From the IMG/VR virus record IMGVR_UViG_3300037089_000069, positions 1 to 26,335 of that record: a DNA stretch of 26,335 bases. One strand, written 5' to 3'. The DNA comes from a virus. The translations under genes and the position numbers were made by a program. Under the pieces are notes generated by a model. That model made no database searches. It was not told where the DNA came from and saw only the letters and a list, made by a program, of their open reading frames with translations. The stretch's first letter is position 1. Every line of letters starts with the position of its first letter. This document shows, piece by piece, positions 14,990-21,523 of the stretch.

Positions 14990-16009
14990 ATGGAAAACGA
15001 AGTTATGAGGTATGAAGGGGGCGCATTGACAGCAGTTCAAGTCAGGGCGCAAGTCAATTTAATTCAGGACGTGATGAAATCTGTCATGCAGAACGGCCAA
15101 CATTATGGAGTTATCCCCGGAGCCGGAACGAAGCCGACTCTACTGAAGCCGGGAGCGGAAAAGCTCATGCTGACATTTCATCTTTCACCAGACCCCATTG
15201 TCGAAGATTTATCGACAGGTGACGCTATGAGATACCGCGTGACCTGCCGGATATGTGACCGGGAAGGCCGTTTCCTGGGGTCTGGGTTGGGAGAGGCCAG
15301 CAGCGACGAAGAAAAGTATAAATGGCGCGCGACGGTCTGCCCGGAAGAGTATGAGGCCACCCCGGAGGATCGTAAGCGGTTAAAATGGAAAAAAGGATAC
15401 GGCGACAAACCAGCCTACAAGATCGACCAGATTCGGACAGAACCCGCAGACATTGCCAACACCATCTTAAAGATGGCAAAGAAACGCGCCTTAGTAGATG
15501 CAGCCCTGACCGTCACCGCGGCCAGCGACATCTTCACCCAGGACATTGAGGATATGCCCCCGGAACTTCTCGGAGGAAAGCACGAAGAAAAACCACCCTT
15601 GAAAGAACCCCAAAAGAAAGAGGCTGCCACAAAACCAATGAAAGAACCCCAAAAGAAAGAGGCTGCCACAAAACCAACCCAGACCGTGACCGCCCTTATT
15701 CAGAACCTGGCTGCTAAAGAAGGTGAGAAGAACGGCAAAAAGTATAAGCGCTTCATCATTACAGACACCAACGCCGTGGATTACGTCACCTTTGACACCA
15801 CCATTGCCGAGAACGCGAAAAACGCCCATGCAAGCGGCGTGTCTGTCAACATCGGGTTTGTGACCGGGAAATTTGGGAACGACATTAAAGAGCTCACATT
15901 GAATGTGCCGGAGGAGGATGCGGCGATGGGATCTCTGGACGGAACCGGATGCCCTGGGATGGATGCCCTGGGCCAGATTAAGGCTTTACAGCCTGATGCT
16001 GACTTTTGA
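14990..16009 (+). CDS. Putative phage ssDNA-binding/annealing protein with C-terminal OB-like domain
   Basis: 339 aa from ATG 14990, behind AGAAGGGGGA; an in-frame TTG at 14951 would overlap the previous gene. Residues about 15-190 form a conserved phage domain: MQNGQHYGVIPGAGTKPTLL, KPGAEKLMLTFHL, then GLGEASSDEEKYKWR and a helix with ILKMAKKRALVDAAL. A low-complexity Lys/Pro/Ala linker holds two copies of KEPQKKEAATKP. The C-terminal 100 residues look like an OB fold (KNGKKYKRFIITD, YVTFDTTIAENAK). Next to a PD-(D/E)XK exonuclease, it fits a single-strand annealing or recombination mediator role. The family assignment is from pattern and context, not a confirmed match. Confidence 0.55.
   Translation: MENEVMRYEGGALTAVQVRAQVNLIQDVMKSVMQNGQHYGVIPGAGTKPTLLKPGAEKLMLTFHLSPDPIVEDLSTGDAMRYRVTCRICDREGRFLGSGLGEASSDEEKYKWRATVCPEEYEATPEDRKRLKWKKGYGDKPAYKIDQIRTEPADIANTILKMAKKRALVDAALTVTAASDIFTQDIEDMPPELLGGKHEEKPPLKEPQKKEAATKPMKEPQKKEAATKPTQTVTALIQNLAAKEGEKNGKKYKRFIITDTNAVDYVTFDTTIAENAKNAHASGVSVNIGFVTGKFGNDIKELTLNVPEEDAAMGSLDGTGCPGMDALGQIKALQPDADF
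15600..15677 (+). repeat. Tandem perfect duplication, 2 x 39 bases, in the linker of the annealing-like protein
   Basis: Copies at 15600-15638 and 15639-15677 are identical and in frame. Each adds 13 residues (KEPQKKEAATKP plus one) to a linker between two domains. Perfect identity points to a recent slippage duplication. Confidence 0.9.
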
Positions 16010-16553
16010 CGCTGCAAATCATATTTACACGATGGCCGGCCATCCGGTCCCGTCGGTAACTCAAATCCTGGCCGATATGGGATTGATCGACACAACATGG
16101 TTTGACGAATGGAGCCGGACCCGTGGCCGTATGGTTCATCGGGTTGTCGAATTGCATCTATCCGGGGAATTGGACGAGGAAAACCTTGACCCTATTTTAA
16201 TGCCTTACCTGGACGCATGGAAACAGTTTGAGGTGGATACTAAATTTGCGCCTACGGCTACCGAGGCGCCCCTTTACAGTATCGTTCATCAATTCGCAGG
16301 CACACCAGACTACATTGGAGTTTTAAATGGCTGTGAGGCCGTTGTGGACGCTAAGAGTGGGGCAATCTACCGAGCCACGGCCTTACAGTTGGCAGGATAT
16401 GAGGTTTTGGCAGGGAGGCCGCTTAAACGGTTCGCCTTGCAGCTCATGGATACGGGGAAATACAAATTGACATCATTCACCAGCCGCCAGGACAGGGGGA
16501 TTTTCCTTGCAGCCCTGGCGGTATGGCAATGGAAAAATAACGGGAGGAAATGA
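15996..16553 (+). CDS. PD-(D/E)XK superfamily exonuclease, RecB/Cas4-like
   Basis: 185 aa from ATG 15996, overlapping the previous gene by 14 bases. The nuclease core is complete: GRMVHRVVE (H48) near the N-terminus, GTPD (D105), VVDAKSG (D118, K120) and QLAGYEV (Q131, Y135). This is the usual order of the PD-(D/E)XK phage exonucleases that resect dsDNA ends. With the preceding annealing-like protein it would make a two-component recombination pair like Exo/Beta. The length suits a single-domain nuclease; I see no iron-sulphur cysteines. Confidence 0.8.
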   Translation: MLTFDAANHIYTMAGHPVPSVTQILADMGLIDTTWFDEWSRTRGRMVHRVVELHLSGELDEENLDPILMPYLDAWKQFEVDTKFAPTATEAPLYSIVHQFAGTPDYIGVLNGCEAVVDAKSGAIYRATALQLAGYEVLAGRPLKRFALQLMDTGKYKLTSFTSRQDRGIFLAALAVWQWKNNGRK

Positions 16554-16554
16554 T

Positions 16555-17193
16555 ATGGACCAGAACGAAATTCAAGAAAGAGCATTGACCTTGCCGGAAC
16601 AGGCAAAGGTTATCGTCATCAAATCACATGATGATTATGTGAAGGCCGGGGAAATTCTCCTGGTCATCAAAGACCTAAGAAAAGAGATCGATTCCTTCTT
16701 TGATCCCATTTGTAAGAAAGCATTTGAGACTCATAAGGAGGCTGTGGCGCAAAAGAAACGCGCCGATGCTCCCCTGGTAGAGGCCGAGGGAATCATCAAG
16801 CCCCGGATCTCCACATGGAACGCCGAGCAGGAACGTGTCCGCCAAGCCGAGGAAAGGCGGCTACAGGAGATCGCCAGAAAAGAGGAAATCGACCGTAAAC
16901 TGGCTGAGGCCATAGCCGCCCCGGTAGAAGAGCAGGAAACCATCCTGAACGAGCCCGTCTATGTTGCTCCGGTCATCGTTCCGAAGGCCGTCCCGAAGGT
17001 TCAGGGCGTGTCCATGTCAAAACGCTGGACATTCAAGATTGATGACGAGGCCAAAATTCCACGCGAATATCTGTCAGTAGATTTAATCAAGATCGGCGCC
17101 GTCGTCCGGGCGCTGAAAGACCAGGCTAAAATCCCAGGCATCAGAATCTATGCAGAGGACGTTGTTATGGCCGGAAGGAGGGCAGTCGCATGA
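16555..17193 (+). CDS. Conserved phage coiled-coil protein of unknown function
   Basis: 212 aa, ATG 16555 behind GGGAGGAA. Residues about 10-75 show a conserved phage pattern (LPEQAKVIVIKSHDDYVKAG, LRKEIDSFFDPICKKAFETH, KKRADAPLVEAEGIIKP). A charged coiled coil follows (about 85-125). The C-terminal 65 residues form a small domain (SKRWTFKIDDEAKIPREYL, VRALKDQAKIPGIRIY). Relatives are common beside phage recombination genes, so a DNA-transaction role is likely but undefined. Confidence 0.6.
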   Translation: MDQNEIQERALTLPEQAKVIVIKSHDDYVKAGEILLVIKDLRKEIDSFFDPICKKAFETHKEAVAQKKRADAPLVEAEGIIKPRISTWNAEQERVRQAEERRLQEIARKEEIDRKLAEAIAAPVEEQETILNEPVYVAPVIVPKAVPKVQGVSMSKRWTFKIDDEAKIPREYLSVDLIKIGAVVRALKDQAKIPGIRIYAEDVVMAGRRAVA

Positions 17194-17333
17194 ACGGCTA
17201 CACCTTAAAACCTACCCCCAAGCGTCGCAAATCCATCCTCGCCCGGTTGCTTTATAGATGGGGCTATGCGTTACACAGGTTGCCGAAGAAGCACACGAGA
17301 AAGAGGAAAGCAACCCCGCAGGAAGGGGGGTGA
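17190..17333 (+). CDS. Small strongly basic protein
   Basis: 47 aa, starting at ATG 17190 (ATGA overlap) behind GGAAGGAGGG. It is rich in Lys, Arg and His (PKRRKSILARLLYRWGYALH). It could bind nucleic acid. No family recognised; supported by a good ribosome site and coupling. Confidence 0.5.
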   Translation: MNGYTLKPTPKRRKSILARLLYRWGYALHRLPKKHTRKRKATPQEGG

Positions 17334-17337
17334 AACG

Positions 17338-17481
17338 ATGAAACAACGGTGGATTCGAGACACATTACGATACGGAACGGGCATAACAAAACACGGAGTC
17401 CGTAAGTGGTGGAATCCCATGAGATTGTTCAAGGGTAAATTGTATTATAAGCACATAAGATTGGAGGATGTTTTCAAATGA
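17338..17481 (+). CDS. Small basic Trp-rich protein
   Basis: 47 aa, ATG 17338 with GGAAGGGGGG upstream. The sequence (MKQRWIRDTLRYGTGITKHG, then WWNPMRLFKGKLYY) is basic and aromatic. The 3' end overlaps the next ATG. No known domain. Confidence 0.5.
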   Translation: MKQRWIRDTLRYGTGITKHGVRKWWNPMRLFKGKLYYKHIRLEDVFK

Positions 17482-17777
17482 ACGAATCAACGAGGAAGGC
17501 ACTGACTGATACAAAAAAGGATGCTTTGATAAATTATTTGGGCGAAACTCATTCTTTTCGCAGAAGAGATTTTAACACTCCCGACGACGCAGACGCTCTC
17601 AGAAGGAAGATGGACGAGAAGGGGGATTGGGAAGAGTTTATACAATCAATCTACGGCAGATACCCACATTCTATTATAAAAGTTGGGTTAGGAAAATTTG
17701 CTTACTACCTCATGGAGAACTTCAACGAACTCTGTGGACAATGGATTGAGGAGAAAAACAATGGAAGATATTTATAA
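17478..17777 (+). CDS. Hypothetical phage protein
   Basis: 99 aa, ATG 17478 with GGAGGATG upstream, overlapping the previous stop. It is charged and probably helical (DADALRRKMDEKGDWEEFIQ, KFAYYLMENFNELCG). There are no membrane segments or catalytic motifs. It belongs to a run of small genes between the recombination and replication blocks. Confidence 0.6.
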   Translation: MNESTRKALTDTKKDALINYLGETHSFRRRDFNTPDDADALRRKMDEKGDWEEFIQSIYGRYPHSIIKVGLGKFAYYLMENFNELCGQWIEEKNNGRYL

Positions 17778-17859
17778 GAAACGATGGGAATATATTAAAG
17801 AAGATGCAGATGGTATGAATGTCATAGAAATCTTCACAAAAAACACTGGTTGGAGGTGA
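17761..17859 (+). CDS. Tiny open frame, 32 aa, uncertain
   Basis: ATG 17761 lies inside the end of the previous gene, and the TGA falls 3 bases before the next start. The product is MEDIYKKRWEYIKEDADGMN plus a short tail. AAACAATGG precedes it with no strong ribosome site (GGATTGAGGAG is near, about 9 bases upstream). It fills an otherwise empty 85-base gap, which mildly supports it. Confidence 0.35.
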   Translation: MEDIYKKRWEYIKEDADGMNVIEIFTKNTGWR

Positions 17860-17862
17860 GGG

Positions 17863-18546
17863 ATGCAGAGATATGAATTAGCCAAAGATGAAACTTATGT
17901 AGGCATACGGACATCCCAAAATGGCGATTACGTCCTATACTCCGACGCACTTGCCAATATTGAGCAATACCTCAAATATGGTGTGAATATCTGTGACCTT
18001 AAAGCCGAGATCGCCGAGTTGCAGTCCGCACTCGCCGAGCGCGACGAGAGGATACGGGGGCTGGAAGAGGCAGGATCAAAGGCTTACCATATCCCCCAGA
18101 AATACTCGGAGGCATTGGGAAAGGTCAAGGAACTCGAAGCGGATATTTCTAATAGTTATTCCGTCATTGAATCATTAGGCAATAGAAACCAAGCCCTGAA
18201 GGTGGAGAATGAGGGGTTGAAGGTAGAGTTAAAAGGATGTGAGGGGGATTATAAATTTGAGTATGAAAAACGCAAGGAACTCGAAGCGGAGAATGAGAGG
18301 TTGAAAGCATGGAAGACATCGTGGTTGTTGGATAAGCATTACGGATTAGTGCAGAAGGTACAGGAACTCGAAGCGGAGAAGGTTATTCTTGTGAATGACA
18401 TCAACTCGTCAACCACGACGTTTCTTGCATTGGAAGCCCGCATCAAGGAACTGACGGATGCGTTGGAGTGGGTACAGGCGCGTTATGATATCTACACGCC
18501 TGATGATGTTAAGAAAAAGGTCAATGCCGCGCTGGGGGAGAAATGA
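17863..18546 (+). CDS. Long coiled-coil protein with internal repeats
   Basis: 227 aa, ATG 17863 behind TGGAGGTGAGG. Residues 45-190 are nearly continuous heptad-type coiled coil. A KELEAEN/QELEAEK unit recurs, encoded by near-identical AGGAACTCGAAGCGGA sequences at about 18128, 18275 and 18362. The C-terminus (YDIYTPDDVKKKVNAALGEK) is a separate short motif. Similar phage proteins vary in coiled-coil length, and this one probably grew by internal duplication. A scaffolding or tethering role is possible. Confidence 0.6.
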   Translation: MQRYELAKDETYVGIRTSQNGDYVLYSDALANIEQYLKYGVNICDLKAEIAELQSALAERDERIRGLEEAGSKAYHIPQKYSEALGKVKELEADISNSYSVIESLGNRNQALKVENEGLKVELKGCEGDYKFEYEKRKELEAENERLKAWKTSWLLDKHYGLVQKVQELEAEKVILVNDINSSTTTFLALEARIKELTDALEWVQARYDIYTPDDVKKKVNAALGEK

Positions 18547-18854
18547 GGCGCCGGTCACCTACCCCAGAAGCCCTCTTGACCAGGTCCATACGGTCTTTAC
18601 TTAATGCCGCCGGGATATTCCATTACAAGAACCATGGAGGACTGGGATCTGCCCCTGGCGTCCCCGACATCGTCGGCTGCTACAAAGGCCGAATGATAGC
18701 GATCGAAGTCAAGGCTCCAAAGGGATACCTCAGCGACCATCAGATTGAATTTCTAAAGAGGATAAACGAGGCCGGCGGGCTGGCGTTTATGGCAAAGGAC
18801 ATCGACACGGTTATTGAGAAGCTCGGGCTTCAGGACAGGTTCTTAATAAGATGA
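18543..18854 (+). CDS. VRR-NUC domain nuclease
   Basis: 103 aa, ATG 18543 with GGGGGAGA upstream and an ATGA overlap. It matches the VRR-NUC branch of the PD-(D/E)XK nucleases: GVPDIVGCYKGR (D42), IEVKAPKG (E55, K57), a conserved Q67 in SDHQIEFLKRI, then GGLAFMAKDIDTVIEKL. Phage VRR-NUC proteins are thought to act on branched or flapped DNA, possibly resolving Holliday junctions. It is the last gene before a new promoter, closing the recombination block. Confidence 0.85.
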   Translation: MRRRSPTPEALLTRSIRSLLNAAGIFHYKNHGGLGSAPGVPDIVGCYKGRMIAIEVKAPKGYLSDHQIEFLKRINEAGGLAFMAKDIDTVIEKLGLQDRFLIR

Positions 18855-18862
18855 AAATCCCC

Positions 18863-18891
18863 TTGACTTTACGAAAAGCCGGGCGTATAAG
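18863..18891 (+). promoter_or_regulatory. Strong sigma70-type promoter
   Basis: TTGACT (18863-18868), a 17-base spacer, then TATAAG (18886-18891): 5/6 matches in each box at optimal spacing. The expected start near 18898 coincides with the first base of the long stem of the RNA described at 18898-19003. Confidence 0.7.
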
Positions 18892-18897
18892 GGAATT

Positions 18898-19003
18898 GCG
18901 AGGATGTAAAAGTGAGATTGAATAAAATAAAACCAGCGAATAGAAGCCCCTTTGAGAAAAAGATGATCTCACCGTCATCCTCGCGCTCACTGGGGCTTTT
19001 TTC
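18898..19003 (+). ncRNA. Candidate structured small RNA or attenuator leader with pseudoknot potential
   Basis: Stem 1a pairs GCGAGGATG (18898-18906) with CATCCTCGC (18976-18984), 9 perfect pairs. Stem 1b pairs GTGAGAT (18912-18918) with ATCTCAC (18966-18972), 7 perfect pairs. The A-rich loop holds AAGCCCC (18944-18950), complementary to GGGGCTT (18992-18998) just after stem 1, so a pseudoknot can form. Without stem 1 the same GGGGCTT makes a terminator helix before six Ts. The unit has its own promoter, ends in a terminator and precedes the replication gene at 19021. It could be a trans-acting sRNA or a cis attenuator. No known RNA family recognised. Confidence 0.6.
18944..19002 (+). terminator. 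Intrinsic terminator-like helix with T6
   Basis: AAGCCCC-TT-TGAG (18944-18956) pairs with CTCA-CT-GGGGCTT (18986-18998): 7 + 4 pairs around a 2x2 internal loop. An inner GATGA/TCATC hairpin (18962-18966 with 18975-18979) is possible. Six Ts (18997-19002) follow. It is mutually exclusive with, or pseudoknotted to, the 5' stem of the RNA. Confidence 0.55.
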
Positions 19004-19020
19004 GTTGGTGAAGATTATAT

Positions 19021-19713
19021 ATGAATAAGTCGCCTTGTTTCCCGATGTATCCATCAGATTTTTACGGAGATCCGAAGGTTAGGATAATGTCGCCGGACGC
19101 TAAAGCCTACTACGCCTTGCTCTTGATGAACATATGGGACTACGATACCCAGTATTCCATGCCTTCCGACGATGCGACCATCGCGAAAATTCTTGAAATA
19201 AATTTAGAAAAGTGGATGAAACTACGCGAAGAAATATTTTTATGTTTTACTGAGAAAAACGGAAGAATCACGTCACGCCGCCTAAAGCAAGAAAAGGACA
19301 AGCAAGTTAAGTATCGGAAAACACAATCAGATAAGGGAAAATTAGGAGGCCGTCCACAGAAAGCCGTAGCTTTACCGGAGCTTAACCACGGTGAACCCGT
19401 TGTAAAGCCTCCTAACCCTAACCCTAACCCTAACCCTAAAAAAGATAAAAAGACTTATGCGCTCGACTTTGAAGCTTTTTATCAAGCCTATCCAAAAAAG
19501 AAAGCAAAAGACGAAGCATGGAAAGCATGGAATAAAAGAAACGGAGATATGCCAGCCATTGAAATATTACTTGATGCTATAAAAAATCAAACACTTACGG
19601 AAGATTGGCAAAAAGAAAAAGGGAAATATATACCATTCCCGGCAACTTGGATTAACCAGGGCCGGTGGGCGGATGACGTTGGAGTTGTCAAAAAGGACAA
19701 GACATGGAATTAA
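19021..19713 (+). CDS. DUF1376-type replication protein, probable initiator or helicase loader
   Basis: 230 aa, ATG 19021. Residues 5-100 show the DUF1376 pattern: SPCFPMYPSDFYGDPKVRIM, then AKAYYALLLMNIWDY and a winged-helix-like core. A basic linker follows (KYRKTQSDKGKLGGRPQK), then a Pro-Asn run from telomere-like DNA (PNPNPNPNPK). The C-terminal domain has DFEAFYQAYPKKKAKDEAWK and PFPATWINQGRW, a pattern common to phage replication proteins that bind or load the DnaB-type helicase. The helicase lies just downstream. Expression is likely governed by the leader RNA structure. Confidence 0.75.
   Translation: MNKSPCFPMYPSDFYGDPKVRIMSPDAKAYYALLLMNIWDYDTQYSMPSDDATIAKILEINLEKWMKLREEIFLCFTEKNGRITSRRLKQEKDKQVKYRKTQSDKGKLGGRPQKAVALPELNHGEPVVKPPNPNPNPNPKKDKKTYALDFEAFYQAYPKKKAKDEAWKAWNKRNGDMPAIEILLDAIKNQTLTEDWQKEKGKYIPFPATWINQGRWADDVGVVKKDKTWN
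19411..19440 (+). repeat. Telomere-like repeat (CCTAAC)4-CCTAAA inside the replication gene
   Basis: Four exact CCTAAC units plus CCTAAA encode PNPNPNPNPK in frame. The opposite strand carries four GGG tracts with TTA loops, the arrangement known to fold into a telomeric G-quadruplex. Confidence 0.9.
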
Positions 19714-20012
19714 CAAAAGCAATCAGCGAAGATATATCAAAAGAGATTGAGTATTATTATTCAGATATAGGCGAGATGAACCGCCTTAAAATGAGATTTT
19801 CAGGAGATTTAATGAAGCAATGGAGTGACTACTTTATAAGATATGACATGGAAATGATAGCAGGATTAAGGGGGGATCAATTTAGACATGAAAAAAGACT
19901 TAGCGAATTACGAAGGACCGGACCGGGTCGTGCCAGCGTCGGAACTGGCGTTGAAGTTTGCGAACGAGCCGGACTGTTTAATCAACCTAAAATCTGGTCT
20001 CCCTACCCTTGA
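19704..20012 (+). CDS. Hypothetical protein overlapping the helicase gene
   Basis: 102 aa, ATG 19704, overlapping the replication gene by 10 bases. The first 60 residues (MELTKAISEDISKEIEYYYS, MRFSGDLMKQWSDYFIRYDM) look like a real helical protein. The last 42 residues lie in the +2-shifted frame over the helicase N-terminus and look composition-driven (RRTGPGRASVGTGVEV). The 125-base overlap is unusual here. The protein may be intact, or its natural end lost by mutation. No family recognised. Confidence 0.45.
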   Translation: MELTKAISEDISKEIEYYYSDIGEMNRLKMRFSGDLMKQWSDYFIRYDMEMIAGLRGDQFRHEKRLSELRRTGPGRASVGTGVEVCERAGLFNQPKIWSPYP

Positions 20013-20670
20013 TAAAGCCATGGGTGGGTTCAGGGACGGGGAGTTGATAACTATTTCAGGATATACTAAAAACGGCAAGACGCTCCTGGCTCAGACTTTA
20101 ACGGCATCTTTTATAGAGCAAAGGCACTTCCCGTTATGGTTTTCCTATGAGGTCCCAACACGGCAATTCATAAAGCAATTTCCGTTTGTGCCTCATCTGT
20201 TCATGCCGACTGAATTAAAGGCCCATGCTATGGATTGGGTAGAAGAACGGATACTTGAGTCGCTTCAAAAATTCAACACCAGGGCGGTATTTATCGACCA
20301 CCTACATTTCCTATTCGATCTCGGTCGGTCCCGAAACGCTTCCTTGGATATTGGGCAGGTGATTAGAAAGCTTAAAATGATCGCCATCCAGAACGAGATA
20401 GTGATTTTCCTGCTCTGCCATACCCAACAGCCGAAGGAAGGAAGCGAGGGGCTTGGTTACGAGAAAATCCGGGATTCATCTTTTGTTGCCCAGGAATCAG
20501 ACAGCGTGATCATGATCGCACGAAAGACGGAAGTAATGCCGAATTATGCAGAGGCAAGGGTGGAATTTCACCGGCGAACTGGCGTTATGAAAGAAATGGT
20601 TTATCTTGAGAAAAAAGGATGGTGGCTTACCGAAAGGAGTAACGAAGATGAAAAGAAAGCCGACGATTAG
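19888..20670 (+). CDS. DnaB-like replicative helicase (RecA-fold ATPase)
   Basis: 260 aa, ATG 19888 with AGGGGGGAT about 14 bases upstream. The C-terminal helicase domain is seen alone: GLPTLDKAMGGFRDGELITI, Walker A GYTKNGKT (residues 58-65), Walker B FIDHLH (135-140) and a later strand with CHTQQP (about 175-180). The RDSSFVAQESDSVIMIARK segment matches DnaB/RadA-like ATPases. It lacks the DnaB N-terminal domain and any primase. It should unwind DNA at forks, with the 19021 protein as likely loader, or act like the DnaB-like recombinases of phages. Confidence 0.8.
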   Translation: MKKDLANYEGPDRVVPASELALKFANEPDCLINLKSGLPTLDKAMGGFRDGELITISGYTKNGKTLLAQTLTASFIEQRHFPLWFSYEVPTRQFIKQFPFVPHLFMPTELKAHAMDWVEERILESLQKFNTRAVFIDHLHFLFDLGRSRNASLDIGQVIRKLKMIAIQNEIVIFLLCHTQQPKEGSEGLGYEKIRDSSFVAQESDSVIMIARKTEVMPNYAEARVEFHRRTGVMKEMVYLEKKGWWLTERSNEDEKKADD

Positions 20671-20797
20671 CATTATCTATCCCGAGAAATACCCAAATGA
20701 AACAGTCGAGGAAATCATTGAGCATTGCCGGCAGGCGTATTACAGGCTCGGCTGTGACAAGTTTCCCGACTTCAAGAAAGAAGAGGTAACCCCATGA
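20648..20797 (+). CDS. Small hypothetical protein
   Basis: 49 aa, ATG 20648 behind AAAGGAG, overlapping the helicase end by 23 bases. It begins MKRKPTISIIYPEKYPNETV and continues as an amphipathic helix with EEIIEHCRQAYYRL. No known domain. It is the first of a chain of tiny coupled genes. Confidence 0.55.
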   Translation: MKRKPTISIIYPEKYPNETVEEIIEHCRQAYYRLGCDKFPDFKKEEVTP

Positions 20798-20952
20798 AGA
20801 AGATACTCAAGTATATAGGCGTGACGGTCGTGATCATCCTGGTCTGCGTGGTGTTCTATAACGCGCTGCTGAGGTGGACGTTCGTTTATTCGGAGAAACA
20901 GGGTGGCGTTTGGAGGTGTGACAAGTGGACAGGATATTGCGAGTTGCAATAG
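20794..20952 (+). CDS. Small membrane protein
   Basis: 52 aa, ATG 20794 (ATGA overlap) behind AAGAGGTAA. A membrane segment spans residues 6-25 (KYIGVTVVIILVCVVFYNAL), preceded by MKKIL. The C-terminal part has two cysteines (VWRCDKWTGYCELQ), which could form a periplasmic disulfide. No family recognised. Confidence 0.55.
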   Translation: MKKILKYIGVTVVIILVCVVFYNALLRWTFVYSEKQGGVWRCDKWTGYCELQ

Positions 20953-20962
20953 GAGGAAAGAG

Positions 20963-21199
20963 ATGAGTGAATTCAGAACATACTGGAAGAAATTAAAATG
21001 TCCTGATTGTAGCGGTATCTTTACGGCGGTATTACGAAACAAAAGAGACGAGAAGGCCGCTAAATGTGGGGGATGGAACCATGAAATACAAGGAAATATA
21101 TGTAAAAGGATTGGAGATCGACAGATATTGCTTGATGAAAAAAAACTCATTTATATCTCCAAACCGACAACATTCAACTCCATAGGAGGGGAGAGATGA
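20963..21199 (+). CDS. Small Cys-containing protein, possible zinc ribbon
   Basis: 78 aa, ATG 20963 behind AGGAGGAAAG. KCPDCSG (residues 11-17) with later single cysteines (AAKCGG, GNICKR) could make a zinc knuckle. The remainder is basic. Function unknown. Confidence 0.55.
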   Translation: MSEFRTYWKKLKCPDCSGIFTAVLRNKRDEKAAKCGGWNHEIQGNICKRIGDRQILLDEKKLIYISKPTTFNSIGGER

Positions 21200-21369
21200 G
21201 CGACGACATTGACCGGCTGCCGATAAAATCAAAAGATAGGTATTTTATGCGTTATTACCAGGACATTATTGACAATAAAAGAGAAAGGTCAGATAGGGTG
21301 ATTGAGGAAATGGCGGATGCTTTAAAGGAGTATAAAAAGCTCTTACGAAAGAGAGGGGGAGAGAGATGA
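21196..21369 (+). CDS. Small charged helical protein
   Basis: 57 aa, ATG 21196 (ATGA overlap) behind GGAGGGGAGAG. It is rich in Lys, Arg, Asp and Glu (DNKRERSDRVIEEMADALKE) and probably one or two helices. No motif. Confidence 0.5.
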   Translation: MSDDIDRLPIKSKDRYFMRYYQDIIDNKRERSDRVIEEMADALKEYKKLLRKRGGER

Positions 21370-21458
21370 GCGATTTATCAACGGCAATTGTGATGCTTGG
21401 GCTTTTCGCCTTGATTGGGTTTACGTTATATTTGATTACAAAGGGGTTGGGAAGATGA
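21366..21458 (+). CDS. 30-aa single-span membrane peptide
   Basis: ATG 21366 overlaps the preceding stop (ATGA), with GAGGGGGAGAG upstream. The peptide MSDLSTAIVMLGLFALIGFT then LYLITKGLGR is one transmembrane helix with a basic C-terminus. It is too short for homology, but coupling and ribosome site support translation. Confidence 0.45.
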   Translation: MSDLSTAIVMLGLFALIGFTLYLITKGLGR

Positions 21459-21523
21459 CCAAGGTCTGCTCAAAGTGTGGGGTGATGATATTTAAACTTT
21501 TAAAAACAGGAGGAGAAAAATGA
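21455..21523 (+). CDS. 22-aa CxxC peptide, uncertain
   Basis: ATG 21455 overlaps the previous stop and its own TGA overlaps the next ATG, so both ends show ATGA coupling. It encodes MTKVCSKCGVMIFKLLKTGG then EK. CSKCG resembles half of a zinc ribbon. It may be a translated link to the next gene or a degraded zinc protein. Confidence 0.35.
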   Translation: MTKVCSKCGVMIFKLLKTGGEK

